A DNA stretch of 64,000 bases from Abelmoschus esculentus (GCA_035048815.1 JAUCBN010000047.1:13358001-13422000), one strand, 5' to 3'; counted from the first letter of the stretch, positions 12,238 to 24,126 are shown. Numbers and translations: made by a program. The notes: generated from the letters alone by a model not told the origin.

Positions 12238-15200
12238 TTACTTAGGTCCTGCAAATTTGCTCATCATCTTAGCAATTACAGGAGCCACCTTGGGATTGGC
12301 TTGATGCTTTGCTAGATTAGCAGGATTCTTCATCACTGCAAAGCCATTCACAATAACATCAAAACCACCATTAGACAATGCATAAAGCTGTCACAGGCAC
12401 TCATGTATGAATTTCTGATGTATTGAAAACCATTAATTTCCTGAGAAAATAACTACAAGTAGTGCTATTGTGTCGTATTCTTAAAAGGAACCCAAATGGT
12501 GTTTAACTAAAGAGTGAACAGCCAGATTAACCCAACAATGTCACATTTGAATGAACAGAAAGCAAGCACCAAACATCTATCATTGCCTAGGGAAAGTCAT
12601 TTTCTAAGCATACAGATCAGCACAAAGATTTGTCACCTAACGAGAAGATAAGTGTGAAACTATCCATACTTTAGTTACCATCTACTAATAGAACATAGTC
12701 GTTTGACGATGTGTCATCCATTCATAAAGGCATGGCATTATAAAGAAACTAAGCAAATTACCAAAAAATATATGCTTAAGTTGAATAAAACTTTATCAAT
12801 TTCAAATTGACTAACCAAGATATCTGATACCAAAAATATATATTATCAAGTGCAATGTAAGGCCAGACATAATTATATGGAACATATTATTATACAACCC
12901 ACTGATCATCTCAGTAAAGCCTCAGCTGAACTATTGGAGTTCCCTTAAAGAGACCCAATATACTATCCTGATAGGATAATGTATCTGTTTAACACTTCCT
13001 AGTACAGTAAAGTAAGAATAATAGTCCTAGTTCATTCAAAATAACAATATGAAAGACCACTCCGTAAATTGCAATTCTAGGAGAGGAGGAAAGGATATAT
13101 ACGAATGACTGCATGAGTAAAAAACGAAAAATGGTAAAATGCCTACCGTCTTGAAGAGCAGCCATGATTTCTGGATCACTAAATGCTGCCATCAATTCAG
13201 GATCCTGGTGACGATATAAACATCAGAAACCATATAAAAAATAACTATAATAACAATTCACCGTCTCCAAGAATTTAGCATGAAAATATAGGCGTAGTTT
13301 TTTTTCTTCTCATCATCCCAACCAAAAATAATGTGATGAAAAGATAAATCACAATAGCATAAACAAGGCATTACAGAGTTAATTTCTATAAAAGTAAATG
13401 GAAGTTCCACAATACATAAATACTTGCATTCAGTATTTTTCTAAAATCAACATTTCCAGGCATACCACCAGGAAACCCACCTGGCATTCCTCCAGGCATG
13501 CCACCCGGCATACCTCCAGGAAAACCACCTGGCGGTCCTCCAGGCATACCTCCAGGAAAACCTCCAGGCATTCCACCTGGGAACCGACCAGGCATGCCTC
13601 CAGGTTTTCTGCTGGAGGATGATTGCTCCTGCTTCTTTGCCTTCTCAGTTCTCATATTCAGCCTTGAGCACAATAAAGAATTTAATCAGAGTCAAAGGAA
13701 ACAATAATAAGGCAATGCCATCAGAGGATGAATAAGCATTAAATTACCTGAGCTTGAGCACGACGACGACGCCTCTCACGCTCAATCTTTCTATCTTCTC
13801 TCTCTTTGCGCAATCTATCATATTTCCTATGGTGCTCCTCGATGCGGTGTGCATTAGGTTCAACCTGTTTAATCAATGAGCCAATGTGAACTGTCAAAGG
13901 AATTACACCCAACAGGGATCCTGTCACTTGTATTTAGTGATGTAGGTACAGCCAAAAAAGCTAAATTGGTGGCAGAGAAATAGAAATATCAACTACCCCT
14001 AGTTATTACTTGGGGAAAGTTCATACCTAATTCGTCATATTTTGATCAAATCACTCAATTAGAAATATCAATAAGAAAACATTAGTGCTTAGATGAGATA
14101 GGTTAACAAGTGCAGCCTATTGTATTAACATTCACGTTACCCAAAAAGAGAGATAATTTGATAAACTTACGATATTATAGATGTACTAAATGACCAAACT
14201 TGTGCGACATTACTGTACCTAACATGCCAGATTTTGATCAAATCATTCAATTAGAAACATCAATTAAGCAATAGAGCTTTTTTAGATGAGATAGGTAAAG
14301 TAGTGCAGACCTATTTACAAAATTTCACTCCGCAGGAAAAAAAAGAAAGAAAGAATCTGATAAACTTACAATATTACAGATGTACAAAATGACCAAAATT
14401 ATGTAACATTATTCTTAAAATCACATGAGTTGTTATGTTCCTTAAAATCACATCTATTTAACTAGATTGCAGGGATTGGAACTTTCATAAGGTAGAGTGA
14501 AGATGGACAGATAAGAGCAGACCTTCTTAAGCACATTGTTTATTTCCTCATCATAATCCAACTTCGATGCCATGTGCAAATCCTTTGCGGCATCTTCCCA
14601 TTGCCCGAGCATTGATCGGGCAATGCCACGAGACCTGTAACCCTTAGCAGAATCAGGGTTAATCTGCAAGACACGAACGAAGATAATTAAAATAATCTTC
14701 TCCTTAAAGACAGCCTTGCTATTTCCGGGAAAACCATAAAACATGAGTTAACAAATATGGAACACAATATTGTTTACACTTTACATATATGGAGCAAAAA
14801 TTCTTTTTGAATGAACCAATAATTAAAGACCCGTAGTTCAAAAGATTGGCAATTACCATCAAACAATTTATGATGCAAGTATGTAAAAACTGCATTCATA
14901 CAAACCTCCAAAGCAGCATTGGCATCCCGAATAGCAGCGTTGGGTTTTTTCATCTTAATGTAAACACTCGCTGAAAGGAGAAAAAACACCAAACAGCCAA
15001 ATCATTCTAACAGATATAAAGATCTAGGCCAAAAAAAGTAAACGGAGTGTGTAACAAGCTAAATAGCAAATAGAAGTTGACAGGTAGCATTTAACAGGCT
15101 AAATAACAAATGCTCACCTCGTGTGCCATACATGATTGCCGATGCTGGATTCAGCAAAATCGCCTCTGTCAGATGCTCAACAGCTTCCTCTAACTTTCCT

Positions 15201-15912
15201 GCATTACAATGATTTAGCAAAATACAACTTCAAATAATAAATAAATATTAGGTTTCAATTTATTTACCTTCAGAAATAGCCTCCATAGCTTTGGCCTTAG
15301 CTGATTGTGAAGCATCACGGTTCTCATCTGTAACCTCCACCGAACGGTCACCCATCTGCAAAAACCAAAAAAACACGAGAATGATAAATATTTGAAACAA
15401 ATTAAACCAGAAATTAAGTGTGAGATAAGACAATACCTTCTGTGGAGGATCATTATCAGGCTCAATCGTTTCACTTTCCAACTCAATATCCGATTCGATA
15501 ATCTCATCTTCTTCTTCTACATTAATTTTCTCACCTCCATCCGTCATTTCCTCGTCACTTTCCTCCACCACATGACTCTTCTAGAAACCAAAATCCTCAA
15601 GCAGATTAGTAATTTCAGTTTTACAAAAACACGAAGGATAGAAATGTGACAGCTGATTAGTGTTTGAAATGTTACCGATTTGGAGTCTTCGGCATCGCGG
15701 CTATCAGATGAGTATGGAATCTTTGCTCCGAGACTGATAAACAGTTTTGCTTTTCCTTGTTAGTAATGAGTGAAACAGAACATGATACAAAGATTGAAAA
15801 CAAGTAATACCTTTGGAGATAGTCTCTGAAGAATGAGAGGGAAGGATCGTTGAGAATGGCCGGATTATAGTTGGATGAATTTCTTGAGCTCGCTCAATTT
15901 CGCCGGATCCAT
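12238..15912 (-). pseudogene. Hsp70-interacting protein (HIP/FAM10) gene with frame lesions
   Basis: The exon series is 15912-15811, 15733-15676, 15580-15437, 15355-15268, 15198-15118, 14970-14906, 14663-14523, 13864-13748, about 13662-13428, 13204-13147 and 12335-12238. It encodes the HIP plan: N-terminal dimerisation segment, acidic linker, three TPRs (about EAISEGK to NNVLKK), a charged helix, a GGMPGGFPGG-rich region and a C-terminal DP/STI1 domain ending FAGPK. HIP is a cytosolic Hsp70 co-chaperone. Two lesions: exon 1 (102 nt) stops at codon 16 and looks 8 nt short of the phase its acceptor needs. Exon 9 has a 7-nt duplication-like insert (near 13643-13650) that brings a stop, unless an acceptor at 13643 is used. 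The intron after 13428 begins GC. A TRIM-like element sits 41 bp upstream of the ATG. Identity sure; loss of function likely. Confidence 0.8.
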
Positions 15913-15952
15913 TTGGGTTTTAGTTTTATGTAGAGAGATGGGTTGATGAAGG

Positions 15953-16249
15953 TGTCACGTTGTATCGTAGCAACGCGGGACAGGGCGAGATGTTTTCTGG
16001 TTGCGTTTAACTCTTGGGAGCGGGATAGCATTAAGGGTGTAGTACGTGCCGAGCAGCCGTCCTATCTTCGGATGGGCGTGCTGATCGCGCACCACACTGG
16101 TCGGGAGCTGTCCCCGCTTTCTTGATGAGCCCATGGGAGGGCGAAACCAGTAAGCATCGAGATGGTTAAGGCTGAACCTCGGGTATGTGAGAGACTTGAG
16201 GTGCCGCACGGGGTGGTTGTCTCTGCGTCCAAACTCTGACTCCGTGACA
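15953..16249 (+). repeat. Left LTR of the TRIM-like element
   Basis: The repeat is 297 bp with ends TGTCACG...CGTGACA. It matches 16641-16941 almost throughout. Confidence 0.8.
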
Positions 16250-16640
16250 GATGGTATCAGAGCGTGGCCGTGTGCTAGCTGTTGAGTTTGCCAAGCGCTC
16301 CATGTGCCACGGAGTGAGTCGTGTGGACGAGCAAGTGAAGCTCGCACCCTAAGAGAAGGAGTGTTCGCAAGTGGGTCCTCTAGAAAGAGATTGAGACGAG
16401 GACGGGTAGGCAGGAAGCCACAGCGAAAGTTCTCCAGATGGTCGAGCTGCAATGGGACACCTTGTCTAAGTGGCGAGTGGCCATGAGGTGGTTGCGAGCA
16501 GACCTTTGCCCAACAATGGAGGGCGGCCCCAGTTAGTGGGCGAGTTTGGGAGAATTGCACACTAGTTCCTGGTTACTTTCCAGAAGGGAAAGAGTTTCCT
16601 CCCCATGCACGAGGGCGTGCATGAATCAGGTGGGGGAGAT

Positions 16641-16941
16641 TGTCACGGTCCGTGTATCGTAGCAACGCGGGACCGGGCGAGATGCTTTCTGGTTGTGCTT
16701 AACTCTTGGGAGCGGGATAGCATTAAGGGTGTAGTACGTGCCGAGCAGCCGTCCTATCTTCGGATGGGCGTGCTGATCGCGCACCACACTGGTCGGTAGC
16801 TGTCCCCGCTTCCATAATGAGCCCATGGGAGGGCGAAACCAGTAAGCATCGAGATGGTTAAGGCTGAACCTCGGGTATGTGAGAGACCTGAGGTGCCGTA
16901 CGGGGTGGTTGTCCCTGCGTCCAAACTCTGACCCCGTGACA
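16641..16941 (+). repeat. Right LTR of the TRIM-like element
   Basis: The repeat is 301 bp with the same ends as the left copy. It carries a 4-nt insertion near its start (about 16648-16652). Confidence 0.8.
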
Positions 16942-18223
16942 GAGGGCTTTTGTTTATCTGTATGGAGCAACAGGGGAGGAGCCCCAGATCATCAGGGATT
17001 CTTCTAGTACCTTCTACCAGGACCCCTTTCTTTTAAATTAGGGATAATTATATATTTGGTGTCACTTTTATACTTTGTTTGGATATTTTATTTATTTTTC
17101 TAATATAATGATATTCAACTTATTGTTATATTTTATTTTTATTTTAATATTTTATGATTAAAAAATTAATATAACTAATAGAAAAAAATTATATATGATA
17201 AATTATCATATTATTTTAATTAATATATCATATTAACCAAAATTATAAAAAAACACATTTAGTGTATTGATTAGTAGAGAAAATGATTTAATAGTACGCT
17301 ACATATAATTTTCGCTCTTAATCAAAATATTAAATATGTTTTTTTAATGAATATGTTGTTAATTTTTTAACAGTAACGTACTAAAATAAATATAAAATAT
17401 AATATTAGATATTATTTTATCAAAAATAAATAGATAAAAATTATTAAAATTTTATTTTGGGTCAAAAATAATCTCTTAGTGAATAAAAATTGTCAATCAG
17501 CTAGATAAACAACTTAAAATAATTTGATAAAATGATACGTCGTCAGAAAATAATTATATATTTATACAATTTTATAAAATTATATTTTTAATTGATATGT
17601 CATTATGTAAGATTAACATATTTGTCTATTTGTCGTAGTTATGTTAGTGTGTATTATTTTATAATTTTATCATATCATTTCAGATCATTTAATAATAATT
17701 GACTAACCGTTTTTATCCAAAATAAAATATAAATTAAAATGCTTTAAAATTATTATCATATAAATGATTATTTAACTTATTTTTGTTAATACGTCACATT
17801 AATAATCTAAGGAAAGTTCACAATCTAGTGAATGATATATAATAATTCGATAATATATTTGACTAAAATATTGATTTTTCATAATCAGTTACCAAAATCA
17901 AATAGATTAAAAACATAAAAGGTAAACAATTTTCTTGGGTTTAGTGTGTAGCGGTGGTGTTTAATGATTTTGTTGGAGGGTTAAATTAATGACTGGTTTT
18001 AAGGAGGATTAAATCTTCGTTTTTCGTGTGTTAACACAAGTAATTAATAAATTAAATTTTAGGTTTAATTTTATCTTATATCATATATAAAAAATATATA
18101 TCATATATGATTATAAAAAATTGCTTAAATTAAAACTAATTATTACAATAAATTTAAATATAAACTCGAACGATTCAACTTGACACAAATTTCATAAATT
18201 AGATTCGAAAATGAAACCATGTA
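16942..18223. other. AT-rich spacer
   Basis: Apart from the first 90 bp, which probably continue the old promoter of the HIP gene, the stretch is strongly AT-rich. It has scattered short palindromic words and no coding frame that I can support. Confidence 0.6.
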
Positions 18224-18850
18224 TCAAAATGTCATAAAAAATAAGAATAAGGTGGTAACTCCCGCCAATACAATCCTTTTCTTGTCAGCACCTCCAGATT
18301 GTCCTATATAATTTTAGCATCAATATGTACTAGTTAGTAGGCAAGTCATGCTGTTTACAGACAGATATATCAATCTTTTTCCTTTACCTGGTGGAATTGG
18401 AGCAGACGTGGGAGAAGTAGCTTAACAACATAACAATAATCAAGACATGAATAGTTAGTCTCCTAAGAAACGTAATGATAAGAGATTTCTATCTAGTTTA
18501 CTAGATTAATCAAACATAGATGACAGAAAATAATTGGCTAGATGCATACCGTTGCACGCGTCGAGATCGGTGGTGATCCCGCATTCACGAGAGACACGGA
18601 GAGCTTCCGGGACGGTGACGTTCAATGCAGCAAGCAGATTAGGGTCGTTATAGAGATTGCAAAGGCAGGGAAGTTCGTTTGCAACGGCTTCTCTTATAGG
18701 GTCACAGCAGTCGTCTCGAGGTTTGGCCGTGGCGTTGTTGAGGTAAGGAGAGCAAGACACGAGCTTCTGCGCACAAGTTGTTTGCGCGTACGTGAGGGTT
18801 GCCATCGAGCATAGAAGCACTAGAACCGGAATCAGAAGAAACTTAGCCAT
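18224..18850 (-). CDS. GPI-type non-specific lipid transfer protein (LTPG-like)
   Basis: Three exons: 18850-18550, 18420-18388 and 18303-18224, GT-AG with phases that close at 137 residues. Stopping at the first exon would miss the tail. Order: signal peptide (about 1-22), eight-cysteine motif C-C-CC-CLC-C-C (about 26-100), a short Pro/Ser/Thr linker (TSPTSAPIPPG) and a hydrophobic C-terminus (about 120-137). This is the layout of GPI-anchored LTPs that move lipids or cutin and suberin precursors at the outer plasma membrane. The last exon supplies the GPI signal, which a single-exon reading would lose. A TATA-like TATTTAAG sits at 18913-18906 on this strand. No damage is seen. Confidence 0.88.
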
Positions 18851-18905
18851 GATGTTGGGAATTTCAGGTCGGTTCTATGTTATTCCCAGGGTCTACGTTT
18901 TCTTG

Positions 18906-18913
18906 CTTAAATA
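18906..18913 (-). promoter_or_regulatory. TATA-like box of the LTPG gene
   Basis: On the minus strand this reads TATTTAAG, about 56 bp upstream of the ATG at 18850. Confidence 0.4.
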
Positions 18914-20522
18914 CTAGGACTGTAACTTGGCTGGCCTTGGCGTTCCTAGATATATTTCCCATGTTTTAGGGTACGAAAGAGATCAGGGTCTACAAGAAAA
19001 TTTTATTTTCCAAACCACCATTACTGCTATATTTTTATTTAATTCAATGTCTTATTCCTCAAGTAAAGAAATGCAGTATTTTATTTCTACCGAGGTACAA
19101 ATCGTTTGTTCTTTTATTGTGTCTCTATTGATTCTCTCTAAAATAATGGGTTTAAAAATCAAAGTTTAGGATTATGACTAGGGTTTAAAAAATTAGGGTT
19201 AGGGTGTATTTTTAGAGTTTAACATGTGAAAATTAATGTTAGAGTTTAGAAATTAATTTTTAAGAATTTTTTAGTTGGGGCGTAAAAAAGACATAATTAA
19301 GGGGACAAAGGATTTTTGTTAGTAAAACAATGAATGATTAATATGACACATCAAATCTAATATACTTTACAAATTAAAAACTTAACGAAACAAATAATTA
19401 TCGATCGGTGATTAAATTGAACTGAGAGAATCGACTATAATAAGCTTTAATAAATTATTCTTCATTAACAAATTACTTTAAATTAGTGTAACAAGTATGT
19501 TCTTTTCTTATGAATTAGTTTATCTTTATTGGTCGATTACCTACCATTTCAACGACCTCAGCAAGATTTCCTTTTTGTTAGTAATAATTCAAGGCTGAAA
19601 ACAGGCGCTGGCTATACACATAAAATACTGAAATGATTGGCATTTAATATAAGACACGACAATATAATTTAGTTTTTATTTTAATTTAATATAATAGTTT
19701 TTTTCTAAATATTTATGAGGTGGATTTTTATTAAGGGTATGGTTAGATCGGATTTTAATGTAAGGTAAAAAAAAAATTATTTAACTTAAGATTAATAGTA
19801 TAATTTTTTATATTTTTTAAATTATATTTAATTTTAATATATCCGATTAATATCTCATCGTAACCGTACGGTATCATGCCTTACATTTAGACTCACTTTG
19901 TTACATGGTTGAAGATATCTTACAGCGACAAGAACCTAACTTCATGCTCAAGAAAAGACGATCAGGAGACAGTCGGGCCAGAATCACAGGTCTGGATACT
20001 CCACTCAGTCAACAAAGTTTAAAAATATAAAGCAAAAAGTCTATTATCAAATTTTTTTTACCAAAGATTCAGGCCATGAATACAGAAGATAGAGATAACT
20101 AATACAAGAGGGATGGGGTAAGTCATAGGATACAAATTCAAGTATTAGATATAATTTCTTAAAAATAACATATAAATAAATAAAAACAATAATTATTTTA
20201 ATGTGGAAAATTTTTTAATTTTAAAATTTGATCAACAATCCTCAAAAAAAATTGATTCTTTTAATGTTAACACATAAGCTTCGTAATTAAAAGTTGCAAA
20301 ACATAATTTTAAGCTTAACCCCACTTTTTTCTTTTATGAAGTTTAGTGTACAAGTTTATCTCTTCCTCTAAAGTTGATCCTTGGAATAATCCAAAAGTAT
20401 CTTTAGGATTAAGATTGATTTTTATTTTATCGTCCTTTTATGTCTAAAATTTTATCTCGATTAATTTAAATTAATTTGTATCATACATTTAACTTCGGAT
20501 GAGTTTTTTAACAGAATTTTCC
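18914..20522. other. AT-rich spacer with one telomere-like repeat
   Basis: No gene is supported here. The repeat at about 19140-19325 is listed separately. The rest is AT-rich, with a small GC-richer patch near 19900-20000 that shows no coding signal. Confidence 0.55.
19140..19325 (+). repeat. Telomere-like dispersed repeat, copy 2
   Basis: TTTAGGGTT-like words at about 19165-19215 are followed by AAAAAAGACATAATTAAGGG and GGACAAAGGATTTTT (about 19285-19317). That is the reverse complement of the AAAATC...TGTCTCTTA border of the copies at 29 and 46 kb. Confidence 0.5.
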
Positions 20523-20530
20523 TATAAATC
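20523..20530 (+). promoter_or_regulatory. TATA box of the first PMEI gene
   Basis: TATAAATC lies 45-52 bp upstream of the ATG at 20575, which implies a very short leader. The second PMEI gene has a similar box. Confidence 0.4.
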
Positions 20531-20574
20531 AACCATCTTTTTATATCTCTAAATTCACATAGAAAATAGAGAAA

Positions 20575-21195
20575 ATGGAAGGTTCATCTTTACACCATGT
20601 ACAGCCGATCCTATTTCTGCTTGCCATCCTTCAATTCACCACCTACATAGCGTTTTGCTCAGCTGATGCACCATTTCACAGCCAAAGAGACATCGAGTAC
20701 ATCAAATCTTCATGCAGCTCCACAACGTATCCCAGATTGTGCTACCGCTCACTCTCGGTGTACGCAAACAAAATCAACACCAGCCCAAGATTGTTAGTCC
20801 ATACAGCCCTCAACGTGACCCTCAAAGCCAGCAAATCAACATCAAGGTTGATGACGAAGATCTCAAGAATCCATGGTCGGAGGCCTAGGGTAGCTGCTGC
20901 CATGGCGGATTGCATCGAGGTGATCGGCGACTCAGTAGACGAGCTTCAACAGTCTATAGGCGAACTTGGTCATATTAGAACCTCAAATTTTGCCCTCACA
21001 ATCAGTGATATTCAGACCTGGGTTAGTGCAGCACTGACAGATGAAGATACTTGCATGGATGGTTTCGCTGGGAAGTCCATGAACGGATATGCCAAGACTA
21101 TGGTAAGAAAAAGGATTCTTAAAATTACACATTTGACGAGCAATGCCCTGGCTCTTGTCAACAACTATGCCTCAACTCAAAGTAGCTTACCTTAA
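20575..21195 (+). CDS. Pectin methylesterase / invertase inhibitor (PMEI)
   Basis: Single exon, 206 residues, with an N-terminal signal peptide (about 1-31). The PMEI domain is a four-helix bundle with a helical hairpin, and two disulfides are expected from Cys in SCSSTTYPRLC and from ADC ... DTCMDGF. All four are present. The typical run TWVSAALTDEDTCMDGF near residue 150-165 makes the family clear. Such proteins bind and block cell-wall pectin methylesterases or vacuolar and apoplastic invertases; sequence alone does not tell which. It is followed 2.3 kb later by a same-strand paralogue. Intact; TATA at 20523. Confidence 0.93.
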   Translation: MEGSSLHHVQPILFLLAILQFTTYIAFCSADAPFHSQRDIEYIKSSCSSTTYPRLCYRSLSVYANKINTSPRLLVHTALNVTLKASKSTSRLMTKISRIHGRRPRVAAAMADCIEVIGDSVDELQQSIGELGHIRTSNFALTISDIQTWVSAALTDEDTCMDGFAGKSMNGYAKTMVRKRILKITHLTSNALALVNNYASTQSSLP

Positions 21196-23438
21196 AGGGG
21201 AGATTACAGGTTACGTTGTGAACTGAAATGTAGGGAATATGAAGTTTAGTGTCTGAAATGTGAACTGTTGAAGTAAATGTATTACAATATCTAATCATGT
21301 CTTAATGACAGATTTGATGTTTCATTTAATCCCAGATGGCCAGACATACACGGTTGGTCATTGATATGGATTTCCTGTTTTTGGAACTAAAAACAAGTTT
21401 TGAATTTAACTAAAAAACGCCAGGATTTATCTAGATAAGAACACCGAAAAAAATGCTTGGTGGCGGGACCAGTGAAGACATGAAAGGCATGCAGAATTTT
21501 TAAATTAAATACTTATTTTTTATATAAACTAAAATATTATCAAATTAAATTTAACTAATATTTAAAATTTTTGACAAGATCTAACATTTTTTAGGCCTAA
21601 GGAAGCTCCGACATCGGATGAAATGAGTTCGGGTTGAAGCAAAAATTTCAAGCTTCGAATGAGTGATATACAAACATGAGTGTTGATTAAGGATCACTAG
21701 TTTCTCATTCACTACTGTTCTGTCGTCAGTCGTGTTTTGCTTGATTCTAATGTTGGTAGGGTTTGATTTCATATGTATTGATCTTAAACTATCATGGTTA
21801 ATACGAATCCTGAACGTTAGTTCGAATCGATGATTATTATTAATGGTTTAAGGATTATTATGAATTTCCTTCTACCTCATTCTCTTTTTTTGGATTTATC
21901 GATAATTTTTATTGATTTTATCGACATCGACAGATAATTCAATCATCAACTACTTTTTTTTTTCGTATCTATCTTACAAATATATTGATTTATTATTATG
22001 AATGAAGTTTTAAATTAAAAAAAAAAATCATGAATAGTGGGTGTTCCATTTCAGTTTTAAACGAAACATTGCTTTATTAAAACCATTAATCTGGAGTTCC
22101 GTTTCTTTACTTCTTGAAAATAGAATACTTATGTTCCTTGTTCAGACAAAACAACAACTAGATGGCAAGACAGATACGTGACGCCAAATTGATCTGTTTT
22201 CCTGCACGCAACTGAACTAGCAAATCACAATAGCCAAGAGAAAGTTTGATTTGGTTTTGCTTTTAAAATATATTCTCAACTATTGAGTATTAATGGTCCT
22301 TTTAATTACTATGATGTAAATATTGATATTTGAATCCGTAACCTCCAAAAACAATAATCGTTTTATTAACCATTGAAACAAAATAATTCGTAAGTTTCTC
22401 TGCATGTTATAAATACTGATATTCAAACATTGATCTGCCATAATTGTTCCTTCCATTATTAAGTGTCTGCTTTATATCAGCCTCTTAATAAATAATATTT
22501 ACATATACAATTATTTCCAATTTTCCATGACACGTAACTGCTAGGAGAATCCTTAATTAAAGTACGAGTCCAACGACCATAAAATATCTTTGTTTCTCCA
22601 AACACAAATCTTTTTAATGGATATGTTCTGTCTGCTTTAGTAGTGGTTCTAAGGCTGTTTTCGTCCTCGGAGTACTGAGTTAATCAGTTATGTTGTTGTG
22701 ATAGTTTTAATTTAATTCTTCATTTTCAAAAACAAAAATTATATTATAAATCATTCTCGCTATATTCTTTATGAGATCAACTAATTAAATATATTTATTT
22801 AATTATTTTTTTTATTTTTTATTAAGTGAATCTTCATTTGATAAAAAATATTTTTAAATTTAATTTATAATAAATATTAATAAAAATTATTTAATAAAAT
22901 TAAAATAAAAAAAATTATTAATTTATAAACGACGTGATAAAAATTACATGATATTTTTTAAAAAAATTTAGTGATTTAAGTTGATGTTTTTCTTTTTCTT
23001 TTTGTTATTATTATTATTATTATTATTTAATTGATCAAATTAAGATACTGTAAGCCGCCGCCTCTGATTATGAAACCATCTTTTTTAAAGGAAAGATAAT
23101 ATGGAATCATTTTCTCAATGAAAGAATATTATTTAGAATATATATTTAAGAAACTATTATACGATTTTAACTCATCATATATATTGTGACCTAATATATT
23201 AAAAATTAGTTAATTAAATTTTATTTTTTTAATATTAATTTTAGGGATGAATCTTCACTTTTTTTTACAATATAAATAGATAACAAACATTAAAATAAAA
23301 ATTAATTATGAATAAAAAACAAAGTTTAACATAAAAATAATTACGAAATAAAATATTTACACTTCTATTTGAATTTAACCGTAGCCTTCCTTTCTCACGT
23401 TCTAACCGTGAGAGCCGCAACCACCAGTTTTTTTTTTC
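21196..23438. other. AT-rich spacer between PMEI genes
   Basis: No coding region is supported. It contains a (TTA)n microsatellite at about 23005-23027 and long AT-rich stretches. The first 150 bp are likely the 3' UTR of the upstream gene. Confidence 0.55.
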
Positions 23439-23446
23439 TATAAATT
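23439..23446 (+). promoter_or_regulatory. TATA box of the second PMEI gene
   Basis: TATAAATT follows a T-rich run, 78-85 bp upstream of the ATG at 23524. Confidence 0.5.
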
Positions 23447-23523
23447 AAGATCCCTTTCTTTCCATATATGGTCGTCAACCCTCTCGAAGCATTTCTGCTG
23501 AAATCAAGGAGAAAGAGAAGGAA

Positions 23524-24126
23524 ATGGCAAAAATTAGTTCATGGTTGCAAGTCTCAGCCATCTTTATTTTCGCCCTCTTTATATCTCTCCCGTGCTCCGC
23601 CGCAAGAAAACTCCACACCTCTGAAACGGACACAGACTTCATCAAAACATGGTGTGCTTCAACAAGCTACACAGACTTATGTTTGTCCACCTTTTCAAGC
23701 TACGCATCTGAAATCCATGGCAATCCCCAAATGTTAGCCACCAAGTCCCTCTTCGTCACGCTTAACACCACACGTTCAGCTTCGAAAACGCTTAACGAGC
23801 TCCTCAAAAAACATGGATTAAAGCCTAGAGAAGTTGCGGCTGTCCAGGACTGTGTGGAGGAAGTAAGTGATTCCATCGACGAAGTCAAAAGCTGTATTGG
23901 TGAAATGGATGAGAGTACAGGCAAAAGCTTTGCTTTCCGAATGAATGATATCGAAACATGGGTGAGTGCGGCTTTGACCGACGACGATACCTGCATGGAT
24001 GGCTTCTCCGAGACTGCCATGGATGGAGATGTCAAAGATAAGGTGAGGGCTGTGATCGAGAAAGTCGCACGCTTGACCAGCATTTCTTTGGCTTTTGTCA
24101 ATCGCTATGCTGGTGCCAAAAAATAA
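23524..24126 (+). CDS. PMEI, tandem paralogue
   Basis: Single exon, 200 residues, signal peptide about 1-27. It shares with the gene at 20575 the early TWCAST-type Cys pair, the middle DCVEE, and the TWVSAALTDDDTCMDGF block. It has one extra Cys in KSCIGEM (about residue 122) that its neighbour lacks (QSIGEL). Same strand as the first copy, so the pair arose by tandem duplication; the two are well diverged. The start was taken at 23524 because it leads straight into the signal peptide; an upstream ATG at 23468 lies in another frame. Secreted inhibitor of pectin methylesterase or invertase; target unknown. Confidence 0.93.
   Translation: MAKISSWLQVSAIFIFALFISLPCSAARKLHTSETDTDFIKTWCASTSYTDLCLSTFSSYASEIHGNPQMLATKSLFVTLNTTRSASKTLNELLKKHGLKPREVAAVQDCVEEVSDSIDEVKSCIGEMDESTGKSFAFRMNDIETWVSAALTDDDTCMDGFSETAMDGDVKDKVRAVIEKVARLTSISLAFVNRYAGAKK

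Larger units (their letters stand above)
15953..16941 (+). mobile_element. TRIM-like LTR retroelement, GC-rich
   Basis: Two direct repeats (15953-16249 and 16641-16941) start TGTCACG and end CGTGACA. Directly after the left repeat is TGGTATCAGAGC (16252-16263), the classic initiator-Met tRNA primer binding site. A purine-rich tract, AGGTGGGGGAGA (about 16628-16639), precedes the right repeat. The flanks GAAGG / GAGGG fit a 5-bp target duplication with one change. The internal part is only about 390 bp and has no gag or pol that I recognise, so it must be mobilised in trans. By eye the LTRs differ at about 12 sites plus a 4-nt indel. It lies in the 5' leader region of the HIP gene and is far richer in GC than its surroundings. 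Confidence 0.8.

Noticed and set aside
15953..16249. 5S rRNA-like (Cassandra-type) sequence in the TRIM LTR
   Set aside because: Only a weak resemblance around the word AGAGTTAAACGC on the minus strand; the rest of a 5S gene is not there.
15953..16560. Long antisense frame (about 200 codons) inside the TRIM-like element
   Set aside because: It overlaps the LTR and internal domain, part of it recurs in the second LTR, and it matches no gag or pol domain; it arises from high GC content.
23700..24101. 133-codon frame antisense to the second PMEI gene
   Set aside because: It is the shadow of a clearly real gene on the other strand.
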